Assembly (NCBI GenBank): GCA_013368445.1
Contig: JAACJO010000028.1
Location: 407,283-471,282, forward strand
Direction: 5' to 3'
Length of the DNA stretch: 64,000 nt
Origin: Leucocoprinus leucothites
Taxonomy: Eukaryota; Basidiomycota; Agaricomycetes; Agaricales; Agaricaceae
The translations under genes and the position numbers were made by a program. Under the pieces are notes generated by a model, which was not told the DNA's origin, did no database searches, and saw only the letters and a program-made list of their open reading frames with translations. Below are positions 42,358 to 57,893 of the stretch, piece by piece (position 1 is the first letter of the stretch; each line of letters begins with the position of its first letter).

Positions 42358-43062
42358 CAGTGGCTTAAAAAACTGTTCCAATGTTTTCGCATTTTGGACA
42401 TATTTGCTAATACCAGGGCAGATATATGGCCTACCATCCTAAAAATATTCACACAGGTACTTTGACATATTGGGGGCATATATTCCCATGATCACATGAT
42501 CCTGTACATCAATTAATTATTAATGGATTATTGAAAATATCTACTCATTGGGACAGTTTTTTGACCCCCTGTCAGCCTCCCAGTATCTACCTTGTAACAT
42601 GCCAGGGGAGCATCAGGGCAGGCATGGGAGTGATAAACAATATCATGTGACCTTGGTTGACATGTTGAGATGATTACAACTGTCTTTCTTCCTACCACTA
42701 CATCATGAAAGCTATCTCCTCTACTCAATACTCTCAAGTCACCTCTCTTCTCAAAGATGGCTACTCCTTGTGCCAGATTGTGCCCAGAAGGATTGAGGCA
42801 GTTATCAGGGCAAGAGGAGGTCATACAAAGTATTGAGTAGGTAGATAACAGGGGGTCAAAAAACTGTCCCAATGAGTAGATATTTTCGATAATTCATTAA
42901 TAATTCATTGATGTACAAGGTCATGTGATCATGGGAACATATGCTCCCAATATGTCAAGGTACCTGTGTGAATATTTTCAGGATGCTAGGCCATATATCT
43001 GCCCTGGTATTAGCAAATATGTCCAAAATGCGAAAACATTGGGACAGTTTTTTGAGCCACCG
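42358..43062. mobile_element. Fold-back MITE with TA target and CAGTGG ends
   Basis: Flanked by TA (42356-42357, 43063-43064). Ends CAGTGGCTTAAAAAACTGTT and, inverted, CGGTGGCTCAAAAAACTGTC. Arms of about 215 bp (42358-42570 and 42850-43062) are inverted copies. Within each arm the outer end recurs inverted at the inner end (ATTGGGACAGTTTTTTGA), giving four copies of the core AAAAAACTGTCCCAATG. Centre 42571-42849 has no ORF of note. Tc1/mariner-type non-autonomous element. Confidence 0.85.
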
Positions 43063-43064
43063 TA

Positions 43065-44067
43065 CCTTGGATAGAAAACCCTCCTCAATCCTTGTGGCTT
43101 GAGTTGAACATTATAAAAATTATTTTCAGCAGCTTCCCAGCCAAACAAATCATTTTGAGCCTTTAGATGCAGTGAGAAACCTTTCTGCATCCTCAGAGAC
43201 TACTGCAAGCATTTCAACCACCATTCAAGAGTGAAATGAGTATTAATTGGCTATTTAAATATACAAAAACCTTTATTTCCCTGGCAACATTGCAGAAAGG
43301 ATTCAGACCCAATTGCAAGGAGTCAGTAATTGTTTGGTTATATTTATTTGTACAAAATGGGCTTCAAGGACTGGCATGGTTTGCTGATGACTTTCACTTG
43401 GGGCATAAAATCCTGGTCCCTGGAATACAAACCAGATGAGTGCCACATCACATAGCCCAACAGCACTAACAATTATGGATCATGAATATCTTCTTGGGCT
43501 TCTTGTCCTTGGATGGGCCACAAGGTATAAGATTTATGATGAGGGGAAAGGATAGCAAGAGAGAGGGAGCCAGGAGAAAGTCAGAAATGCAGCACTCTGC
43601 ACATTGACTCTTGTAAATTCACAAGTCAGAAGTCTGCTACAGAGCAAGCCAAACAAAGACAAACCAATTGAAGACCTAGTTGAAGGCATATGCAAGCAAT
43701 ATGTTCAAGGAGCAAAATTTCAAAACTCATAAGTCCTCACTGTCATGCTCAATGATCCACTGGGGATCACTTACCAATCAGCAAAATAGCTGAATGGCAT
43801 GGCTGCCAATCTGTGACCATCATCAACAGTCTATGTCTCTATTTGCTTGCTGTCCAGCTCTAGATTTTGTTAGGTATCTATGGATATCAAAACAGTTTTG
43901 ACTGGGTATCAGTAGTGGTAAGACTACCTTGGATGTGTTTGTACTTTTATCCTTAGTCCCCAATCTGAGCATTCCTTGAATATACAACATAATTTATGAT
44001 ACTTAATACACACAACTGAGAGCAACAAAACACTCGAAACAAAGTATCCCAATCCAAATCTTCCCAA
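43065..44067. other. Repeat relics and 3' flank of SMC3, no gene supported
   Basis: A 67-codon plus-strand frame at 43236-43439 and scattered shorter frames show no known domain. CpG is still rare up to about 44,000, then becomes common, which marks the border between repeat DNA and gene space. The SMC3 3' UTR and poly(A) site must lie in the last few hundred bases. Confidence 0.4.
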
Positions 44068-48408
<4,341 letters not shown>

Positions 48409-48492
48409 TTCCTTCGACAAGAATCCTGCACAAAGCTTAATCCAAGGACGCCTGATGTCAACAGCTGTGACCACACACGACGTGACTCAACG

Positions 48493-48524
48493 ACGCGAAC
48501 TGTCACGCGCTCAATTAAACGCGT
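48493..48524. promoter_or_regulatory. Cluster of ACGCG boxes (MCB-like) upstream of SMC3
   Basis: ACGCGA 48493-48498, ACGCGC 48505-48510 and ACGCGT 48519-48524 lie 85-116 bp upstream of the SMC3 start codon. ACGCGT is the MluI cell-cycle box bound by MBF in yeasts, where cohesin genes peak at G1/S. Inferred from sequence only. Confidence 0.5.
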
Positions 48525-49158
48525 CTATTTCCCTTCCCTCATCATGGCAAGGCGAGCAAAATCCAGCCCGAACCTGTGTCCGACACTCTTTACTCCGACA
48601 ACGACAACATCATTGGAATCGTAGAATAAGAAGTCAAGGGAATGTGCTACTGCTCACACAATCAAATTTTCACCCCAGGCTCGTAGACGGGCTCCCCGGA
48701 GAGAAGATTGTAGTGCTACTCCACATCCGGCAGAAACAAATATTTCAATTCTTCCTTTCCGACGATCAAAAGAGACCTATAATGCTACTACTCCCTCCCC
48801 CTTCCCGGCCCTGAAGGCCTCCAAAAGAAGGGTGCTCTTCGCAGCATCGGACCAATCAGAATAACCGAGCTACTTCCCAATGATGTCCTCCCAGCCCTCT
48901 GCTACGACTTCAACCTAGTCGTAAGCCCTACAATCCCATATCTTCATCACCAAGCATCCTCAATCTCACAGTGCTCTTTACATATCATTAGAGCAACGTT
49001 GACAGCCGAGACAGCCAAGACACGAGCAAAGTCAGCTCAAAGCCGGCGACAACCTCAAACCCCTACTCGAAGTCGGTCACCGACTCATCTCAGTGCATGA
49101 GCAAAGCATAAATCCCACAAACGAGGCTCCGATTCCTCAAAACTCGAAATTCTGCATT
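48525..49158. other. Intergenic DNA between SMC3 and a small ORF, no gene supported
   Basis: Short frames on both strands, none with a known domain or convincing splice structure. A short spliced gene on the plus strand cannot be excluded. Confidence 0.35.
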
Positions 49159-49338
49159 TTATTCTTGACTGCGTCTTATCGAGACCCTGAGACAGGAAGC
49201 AAGCAAGCTTGTTTCGGGCTTGGGCTCTAGGAAGATCTGGTGGGCCACGGGGAAGATGAGGACCAGGATGATGAAAACAACAACCTTGGCGAGGAAGCGG
49301 AGCACGATGGCGATAGTGAAAACGACCGGTGAAGCCAT
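49159..49338 (-). CDS. Possible small single-pass membrane protein, 59 residues
   Basis: ATG at 49338 gives a 59-residue protein: a hydrophobic helix about residues 5-32 (FTIAIVLRFLAKVVVFIILV) and a short polar tail with basic residues (CLRVSIRRSQE). A longer in-frame start at 49557 would add a poorly structured N-terminus. No family recognised. Could be a real small membrane protein or chance; it lies 180 bp from the end of the transporter gene, same strand. Confidence 0.3.
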   Translation of the reverse strand: MASPVVFTIAIVLRFLAKVVVFIILVLIFPVAHQIFLEPKPETSLLASCLRVSIRRSQE

Positions 49339-49587
49339 ATTTGGCCACTGTAGCCAACAGTCTATATACCTTATCCATTGTTTGGATGAACAGGATGCCC
49401 TATGAGCAGTCGAGGGCATTAAATATGAATTAATCGATCTGTTTATGCTACAGTGAATCACTAAGAGAATATCACCGCATGTGTATCTATCCCGATACGC
49501 TCTATCGCGGTCATCAAAAACAAAAGTATGCGAGAATGAAAGGAAGAGAGGAACCACTCAAAATCAAGACAGGATAAACCCCAGAGG

Positions 49588-51992
49588 TCATGGCCGACTA
49601 GAGCTTCCCTCAACAGCAGCCCGAGATTCCCGCTCTTCCGCGCGTCTACGCCATGCCTCGCCCTTCCACATCACCAAGAGCGTCAATGCACCACTAATGG
49701 CCATAATAAGCCCCCAAATAGTATAAAGCCAACCTACATTCAATTATCAATATTCATATCCGTCTACACTGACAAATAATCACGCACCGTCGCCGATATT
49801 GTCCTGTAAAAAAAAAATAGATCGTCATTAACAATTCGAAGTGAATAGTCTTTACCTCCAAGAACGTACCTGCATAGGCACAGCGATTTCTGTCGCAACA
49901 AAGGCAAATAAACCTCGGAATGTCGAGTTGGTAGCAACAGCAGTCGCAGACCTCCCGTTATTAGCGTCAACTATATATGCCAATGTACTCGCATACATCC
50001 AACTGGTAAGAAGAAAGAGAAAAGTTAAACCCAAACCATAGAAGGAAACTCTGCGATGCTTACATAGTGAAAAAGCCAGAAATAAAAAGTAGTACGCAGA
50101 GAGCTGCAATATGGACACGGTGTTCGCATACCCAACCAAAGCCAACAATACTCGGTGGAAGAAATATTATGCCAAGTATACCTGCCCTGAGCCTCATCTG
50201 CAAGCAAAGATTCTCCCAGTAAGACAAGTAATGTGGCCGTGTAAAATATCGGCCTCTTACCTCAGGGTAGCTCTTTCCACCGTTAGCTTCTTTGAGTTGA
50301 GCCAGCTTGTAATCAGACCAGACACCACCCAATAAACTACCAATCACACATCCTGCCGATATCGAGACATGTATGAGTGATCGAACAGGTGCAGACTCGA
50401 AGGACGATGACCCACCCATGCCGTACGATATCAAGATTACACCAATCATGAGTGCATCATAATGATAGGCACTGCTGAGAGTCCGCGCACCCGTATAGCT
50501 TATCATATAAGTCAGGGCGAACATAAATCCTTGAGAATCAACATTAAAGCCGATCCTTCTACCGTTGATGCAGCGTAAATACTCACCAGAGGCAAACAAT
50601 ATGGCCAGGTTATTGATTCGCCGCAACACCATCCCGATGGGCTTGAAAGGATTCACATCCTTCAGCGAAAGCTTAACTTCTACCGGTGCTACCGGCACAG
50701 CGGGATACTCATTCGCCTTCTCGTGATCCTCATGGTGCAAACTAGTGGTGCTCGTTGGGTTGGTTTCACCGGGACAAACAGTCGTATCCTGCTCCGTGCT
50801 CGTCTTGCTCCCCATGCGCTGTTTCAGAACATTCTGGTAAATGAGACTTCGTTCCTTCCGAAAAGTGTCACGAAAGAACAACAAAAAAGCTAGCCAGCTA
50901 GACCCGGAGACGATGGTTAAAAACCAAAAGGTTGATCGCCACCCCAAGCCCGATGTTAGTGCACCACCGACAATGGGGCCGAGTGCCTACAATGGACAAT
51001 GGACAAGAGTCAGAATTTCGTCATCACTGCTTCGGCCGAAATGACCGCGACGGTACTCACAGGGCCGAGAAGGGGAGCGATATAATAAATTCCCATCTTT
51101 ATGGAAGGGGTTCATTAACGGCAGGTATCAGGAGAGCCTTGAACGAACACATGCCTTTGTCCCGCGTTCAGCGGGCTCGAATATATCAGCGAGCGTTGCG
51201 GCCCCGATACAAATAATAGCACTTGATCTGTCAACAGTATCATCGGATCAGCGACTCGTAGAAAAACGGCGTTCACAAACCCTGCAGCTTGTATAGCACG
51301 GAAAGCGATGACACTGTGCAGGTGTGAGTTCCGGAGCTAATGGAAATCTCGGAACATACAGTCCGATGTTGGTACTCAGCGCGACGGCGATCGATGCCAC
51401 TGTGAAAAAGGCCAAAGAGACCAAGTAAACGAGCTGGGATGTGTTCAATCGTCGTCCGACTACATGTCAAGGATAGAAGGCTTACCCTTCGTCCCTTGAC
51501 CTCACTTATCGCCGTCCATAGGAGCGGAGCTATTCCTTGAACCAGAATAAAGATCGCTATGCTCAGACTGAATTGCTGACTGGTCGCTGGCAAGTCTATC
51601 TCCATGTCTTCCACAGCGGCTGAGAGACACGAATCATCAATCTACAACTATCCACGATGGAGCTCGCTGCTCACGATTCTGTATGCTCCCAGCCAGCCCA
51701 GATATCATTGAGGCTGAAGAGACTAAAAATAAACTAAAATTCTAAAGTAACCCGATTGGGGCGTCGGTATCAGCGAGTCTCAATTCTCAGTGCATAATAC
51801 GGTTTTAAATACCTTTCGAAAAGGGGACCAGTGTCTGGGATCATCCTGGACTGGAGTGTGCTCGATATCAACTACAGTCGGTGTTACACTTTCTGAACTA
51901 CTCCTAGGATTTTCTGGAGGTGCATCTTGGAGTGGCACGGCTATGATAGTGGCTGAAGGTCCCGTCCTGTCATCATTCATTTCATTCGCCAT
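49588..51992 (-). CDS. Major facilitator transporter, DHA1 (drug:H+ antiporter) type
   Basis: Fourteen exons, 543 residues: 51813-51992, 51675-51741, 51486-51619, 51360-51433, 51281-51313, 51155-51227, 51061-51096, 50587-50986, 50416-50529, 50261-50352, 50064-50197, 49870-50002, 49788-49803, 49588-49733. Cytosolic N-terminus, then a first helix, a LPATSQQFSLSIAIFIL helix, the loop SEVKGRR (motif A type), ADIFEPAERGTK between helices 4 and 5, the antiporter motif C-like LLGPALGPIVGG, a central loop with FFRDTFRKERSLIYQN, and a C-terminal half ending GRSATAVATNSTFRGLFAF and a basic tail. Family members expel drugs, amino acids or polyamines using the proton gradient; the substrate is unknown. 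Exon 13 has only 16 nt. The intron after exon 6 uses GC instead of GT. Tandem paralogue downstream in coordinate order. Confidence 0.9.
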
Positions 51993-52733
51993 TATTATCA
52001 GAGAGGCGTCGATTTCTGTCGAGGTAGATCTGACGAAGCCGCTGAAAACTAGAGTAGACTAGGTTGTCGGTAGGGGAATATCGAAAGAGGTTATAAAGGC
52101 TGAGGCAGGTGTGTATGGGAGCTGGTTCAACCTCGGGTGCGATTTTTAACTGCCGGGAATTGTAGGAGCCTCTTGCATGTGGGCAACTTCGTCCGTATGT
52201 TCCGAAAAGAGGGTTGGTTCAATGTTGTCGGGAATTTTGATAAATTAATGTATCAAAGCAGGGGGCACGGGTCCTAACCGCCGGCTCCTGCGGTTGACGC
52301 TATCCCGGAACATGACTATTGGTTTACTCCTTCGGGTCGAGAGCCAACTACAAAAATATATTTACTGAGTGATAAAACACTCAATTCTACTGGTGTCTGC
52401 GTCGGAAACCCGCGATTGTTCTAAGTAGCTACGCCTAACTCAAGAAAAAATCCAAATGATTCGATATTGCCTAACGAAAAGGTGACCTCGTGTATCAACA
52501 TGATTTACTTCTTGGATCGAATTTGTATAACTTTTGTAATTAGCAATAGAAGCTGGCAACTCGTGTACTCGTGGGTAAAACCATTCTTCTTAATCAAGAC
52601 TTTTTTGTTCAACGAGGCCGGATGAGGGAATGTAAGTTTGTCACTGCTTACAGGGTACAGCCCCATTGAGAAAGCTGAATTGTGTTAAGCCAGGTAATTC
52701 AACGACTGTGCGGCAAATCTAATTGAGTTGTGA
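51993..52733. other. Intergenic DNA between the two transporter genes
   Basis: Holds the 5' flank of the first transporter and the 3' flank of the second. No ORF of note. Ordinary CpG content. Confidence 0.5.
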
Positions 52734-55027
52734 CTACCCAGCTATCTTTGCTTCTCTTTCTTCTGCACGTATTCTCCACTTCGTCCCACTGGAAGAAGTC
52801 CAAATGCACAGAAATCCGGAAACTAAAACAAGACCGCCCCATATGGTATACATCCAACCTGAAAAAGCTAGTCAGTTTATGCCCTGGAGATGAGTTCTAA
52901 TAGCTTCACCGTCTCCTAGGCCATCCTTTCATTTGAGCCGTTCAATAAGCAATATGAACGAATAGGATATCGTAAGGGAAAACGAACCTGCAGAGGGACA
53001 GCAACCTCTGTTCCCATAAATGCAAACAAGCCACGGAACACGCTATTGGTGGCCACTGCGCTGGATGACCTTCCAACATTAGCATCAACAATATAAGCCA
53101 AAATGCTGCTGTACATCATCCTAAAGCCTCGTGTTACAAAAATTTTCCCAGTTTGCGAGGCATCAGAGGCATTGACGTACACACAGAAAAAACCGCCACC
53201 GAAGAGCGTTACAACAACCGCTGCGACATGCACACGCTGTTGCGTCACCCAACCACATGCTATGATGAACGCTGGAAATAGAACGATGCTGATTGTCGTG
53301 CTCCTGAGGCGAATCTAGAGAAGACGCGATTAACATCACCGTGGAAATGAGAATTTAAGTTCGACTTGGCTGACCTCTGGTTGGCTCGTTCCTCCAGTCT
53401 TCTTTTTCATTCGGCGGAGCATGAGGTCCGATAGCCTTCCTCCTACAAGACTGCCTAATATACAACCTATGTTCGAGGGAGGTTTGAGCCGATTCTTCAA
53501 GAAAGATCATCCGAGTATCCACCTATTCCATATGCAAGGGAGGTGAGACCGATCTTCCAAGACTCATAGTGATAGTAAGTGCTCAGGGTTCGAGCAATAG
53601 TGTAAGTGATCATCATCTGCCAGGAGAACATGATACCTTGGGGGATATCAATAATAATACCAGGAAATTAGAAGCGTTGACTTCACCATTTACCAATAGC
53701 ATCGCCACATTATTCCACCGCCGAAGAACCAGGTAGATTGGTCGAAATGGGCTAACATCCCGGAGTGTGATTTTGATATCGGCTCCGGGAATTTCGGTTC
53801 TAGTGGTCGGCAAACTGTCTTTGTCCTGTGATTCCTCAAGTGCCCTTGCTCTCTCCTTTAAACGTTGCTTCAGAATATTCTGGTACGTCAGACTCCTCTC
53901 CTTTCTGAATGTATCTCTGAAGAAAATCAAGAACGCCAGTAAACAAAGTCCACTGACGATGGTACAGAACCAGAAGATAGACCTCCAGCCGAGCCACGAT
54001 GTCAGCCCACCACCAAGAACACCTCCGAGTGACTGTTATAAGGTCAGAATGAGTTTGGAAAATATTTTAATGTTGCATACTGGACCAAATAAAGGCGCTA
54101 TATAGTAAATTCCCATCTTGCCATCCAATCAGTACAAGGTCATGCTTTTGCCAGTAAGTGGTCATACCTTTGTTCCACGCTCGTGTGGGTCGTAAATGTC
54201 AGCGAGCGTAGCGGCACCAATTGCCAGAAATGCACTGGTACTACGAACAAATCTAATGATATTATAGAGGGACAGCGTGGCAGTTAACTCACCCCGCCCC
54301 TTGAATACATCGAAATCCAATGACGCTACATAGACTCTTGAGGATAGGCTCCATAAATCGACGACAGAATGCAAACGCACAGTCCAATACTTGGGCTCAG
54401 GGCAATGCCGATAGAGGAACCCGTAGCAAGCGCCATTGAAAGTACGTAAGCTAGCTGAATGCCGTGTTGACTTGTTAACTCAATACTACGATTGAACCTT
54501 GAACTATACCTTTCTTCCCTTAATTTCACTGATCGCACTCCATGCTACTGGAACAAGTCCCTGCACAACAATGAAGAGAGCAATGCTCAAGCTAAATTGA
54601 GAGCTTGTTGCAGGCAAATCTTGCTCCATCGTCGCAACAGCCGCTATTTACATTCGTCGTCCGGTGAGATTCCTATAGGCAGTAGAAAACAGTATGACAT
54701 ACGATTTTGGATGGCGGTAAATATACCAACAAGCACCGATGCACCCGCTATCAGGAGAAGAACCATGTTCTGCAAGATAGGTCAACAAGCCTTTCGCCGT
54801 GCCCAATTGAACGCTACCTTCCTGAGGGATGACCACTTGCGGGGATCATCGTGCACGGGGACGTGTTCAATATCAAATTTCTCCTCGAATGACAGATTCC
54901 GCTGTATGAAGGTTGTTGCCGCAGGCGTTTCCTCATTTGCGTCGGAATTGCCAGGATTTCGGTGGTTGTGTGCTGACACTTCTTTTGTGTCAGAGTTTGC
55001 TGGATCGGTGGGTGCAGTAGTTCTCAT
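52734..55027 (-). CDS. Major facilitator transporter, DHA1 type, tandem paralogue
   Basis: Fourteen exons, 528 residues: 54818-55027, 54703-54769, 54510-54643, 54381-54454, 54293-54325, 54168-54240, 54081-54116, 53687-54032, 53523-53636, 53375-53466, 53181-53314, 52988-53120, 52910-52925, 52734-52858. Eleven internal exons (2-7, 9-13) have exactly the lengths of those in the gene at 49588-51992; only exons 1, 8 and 14 differ. Motifs: LPATSSQFSLSIALFIV, SEIKGRK, ADIYDPHERGTK, GGVLGGGLTSWLGWRS, FFRDTFRKERSLTYQN, GRSSSAVATNSVFRGLFAF. Here the intron after exon 6 has a normal GT. The central loop (exon 8) is 18 codons shorter. A plasma-membrane or vacuolar exporter; substrate unknown. The pair clearly arose by tandem duplication and has diverged widely. 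Confidence 0.9.
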
Positions 55028-56476
55028 CTACGCCGCAAGACGAGGTACAGTGAAGTACAAGTCGAATGAAAGATTTGCGCGGTGAATTTTAATTGCCAAA
55101 CTGGCGGAGCTACACCACATGACATGGATAACGGAGGTCCGAGAACGAGGGTGAGAATAATAGTTATGTCAAAAAGGGCGTCTTCTTCGGAAGGTAGGGC
55201 CCGAGATGTCACGACCACATCTCCGGCTTCTGCATTGATAAAGACCCCTCGAGGAGGATCATGAGCAAAATTCAAGCTCCGGTAGTTGTTAGCGGTCGTC
55301 CGCCCATAATTAGTCCAAAGAGTAAAGGGGAAGGAATGAGCATGATGGGTCTGTGATGCCCGGTAGCACCTCGCTATTCACCGACGGATCAGATGGCGCA
55401 GCCACAAACTTCATCTGGCTCGCTCGCATGGCGGAAAGGACTTGATACTTCTCTTTACTTCCCTATCGCAGACCCCACTACTCCATTTCAACTCAATTGC
55501 AAGAATACACAGTTAATATAATCTTGCTTCTGAGACATCGCGGTACGAAGCCCAGCCAACCCTCCGACGCAGAAGCGATTTTGCCTTATACCATATAGAT
55601 CCGGAAGCGCTAGAACCTCCCCCCGTCCTCTTCCGCCTCTACAAGCCACACGAGCAATGCAAAACTCCAAACTCTTAGTCCCTCTCGTTGATTAAACCTC
55701 TTACTCGGCCTCGACCTGTCAAGGCATTGAAATGACTACGGAAAATCATAACCGTGGACTCGGTGCTAACAACAGGATGAAGGCCCGCGAAGCTTGAGAT
55801 GGCGCTACTGCCGTGGATCATACACATAAGAAGTAGAGGTAAGCACAAGACACGGGACACAAGACCAGAACCCAGTTGTCGAGTATTTGGAGAAGGGCAC
55901 CAGAACACCCCCAGTCGGCTCGTTTGCTCGGTACTTTTGTAATGTACTATCTTCTCAACTCTGCTCTTCACGTGCTCCCAGGGCTCAATTCACGGAGGTG
56001 TACCCGGGCGGGGGGGGCAAAGAAAACAAACTCCTTATGACGACTACGCCACGTTCTCCTTCATACATTGACGAGAAGCCCAACGTCCCACGAATTCACG
56101 ACATGAGGGAACTCAAACAGCACCGATAATCCAGCCACTTCGGATTTCATAGGCGTGCATTTTCCTACCCACTTGTATCCCTGCTGAGGGCTCGCGCTCA
56201 AGTTGCGCCTATGTCCTCCTCATCCCTCCCCGAGCTTATTTATTCTCTTTGCCATGCCCCAAAATCACTGGCTGAAATTGTGTCTTTCTCAATTTTCCGA
56301 CAGTCCGTGGATTTTAGACCTAAGCCCATGAAGTTGCACTTAGCGCCATCCTGAGGCTGAGACTTGGTTGGACGGGGGCGATTTGCAAGGAATATATATT
56401 CAACATCCGGCTCCAACCTGAGATCCACAAGCACCCACTCCTTCTCGCATAGCTAGCGATCGGTACAGGAGGTACA
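55028..56476. other. Intergenic DNA, no gene supported
   Basis: About 1.45 kb. Short frames on both strands without known domains or consistent splice sites (longest about 98 codons, minus, 55675-55971). A G run at about 56010-56018. Contains the promoter of the transporter at its left and the 3' side of the first PEBP gene at its right. Confidence 0.4.
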
Positions 56477-57290
56477 TCAGGCATTAGGTGCGACAAGCAT
56501 AAAGGTTCCCGCAATAGGATTGCCAAGGCCAACCGCGTCCGCAAATGCAGCAATGTCAAAGTTCGAGATCGACGTCGTCGGGGTGACAAGCGTCTGGTCA
56601 TTAAACCCATCGGGCTGATTGAACAACAAGAAAACGTATCTAAGTATGATTCAAATGTCAGTTTTTCTAAACGAGCTCTCAAAACTTGGATTCTAACCGA
56701 TGTGCGTCGGATCCGGCAGGAGGCGTGGGCTGAAGGAACTCGCTCACAGCAGCGGTGGAGTTTCTCAACAAGCCGGAATTACCACTAACAAAAAAGTTTC
56801 CGCCAAGGAAGTGACGAATCTCTGCTGAGGTCGGGTTTTGAGGTGTCGGTGCATCAGGGTCGACTGCAGCCACAACGAAGGGTCCTCGCCTGTTAGTGCC
56901 TCTAACGCTGAAGGTTGGAGGTCCAGCAGTTGCTTTTCAATCCATAGCCGGCAGGACACAAAGTGAGTAACGATTTCCCGCTGGTAAAGTAATGGGAACG
57001 TACAATCACGAGGTAATTGTTGACCGGCGTGGATGGTGATTGCATTCGCCCCAGCCTCGGGAAATGTCACCTCTAGAAGAGCGGTGGGGTTGAAGGTAAT
57101 TGAAATGTCTTCAGGGATCTAATCCCCCGGCCGAATCAGCGAGATGTCAGTACAACTTGTTATTTACTGAAGAGATAAGACTCATACTGACATTAGCATT
57201 ATCAAAAGCCTGCGTTACTCTGTTGATATTCGTATCTTGTGCGGTCACCGCAAGAGCAATCAATGACAAGAATCCAAATGAGAAACGCAT
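56477..57290 (-). CDS. Secreted PEBP-family protein 1
   Basis: Four exons, 203 residues: 57192-57290, 57004-57118, 56698-56932, 56477-56639. N-terminal signal peptide (MRFSFGFLSLIALAVTA, cut likely before QD). PEBP fold: FNPTALLEVTFPE; the ligand-site motif VVAAVDPDAPTP near residues 91-102; RHFLGGNF; and the second motif GSDAHRYVFLLFNQP around 145-159. It ends PIAGTFMLVAPNA. Phosphatidylethanolamine-binding proteins bind anionic ligands and act as inhibitors or regulators; the role of secreted fungal ones is not established. A TATA-like TATTTAA lies 60 bp upstream. First of three tandem copies. Confidence 0.9.
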
Positions 57291-57893
57291 TTCAGTTAGT
57301 AGTAAGGAGAACTAGCTTGAGGACCTGCTTCAAGCTGTCTGGAAGGGATTAAATACTCTTAAAGTTAATGCAGAGATGAGAAAAGAAGGCGCCGTTCTGA
57401 GAAAGTTGACACTGATAACCATAACCCGCAGCCGCGCGCCATCGCCACTCTTCACACTCCAACCTTCTTAATAGTAATATTTTCTCTTGTAGATGTAGCT
57501 GTGGGAGGCACCCTCCAGCGTCAACATAACCGGCCGCCAAACGGCGCTGTCGGCATCCTTGTCCCTTGATTTCTGGCGAATCGGAATTTGAAAACGACAT
57601 CATGAATGCAAAACCCGATATCTGCGTCTCTGAGGACGCTCACCAAAATGCTTAAGCCGCTGGGAAACTGAGTTGTGGGATCATTCATCAGATTCCTTTG
57701 TGAGGTGAAACTAAGCCAACATAATAAATCGGCATTCTTCGGATTCAGAATCCCAGTCATATTTTGGCTGAAGCCAAAGCCTTGACTGGCAAAATGCTTG
57801 TGGCCAGCGGTTGACTACACTGAAGCTCTTTCGAAATTTCACAGGCGATGCAACTTCCTTCTATTGTACCACACCACTTAGTATTACACACGT
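57291..57893. other. Intergenic DNA between PEBP genes 1 and 2
   Basis: Promoter of gene 1 (TATTTAA, minus sense, 57349-57355) and 3' flank of gene 2. No ORF with a known domain. Confidence 0.5.

Noticed and set aside
53797..55027. A stop-free reading through introns as evidence for a different gene model of the second transporter
   Set aside because: Exon lengths and phases match the paralogue exactly when spliced, while retained introns would insert stops or charged text into membrane helices.
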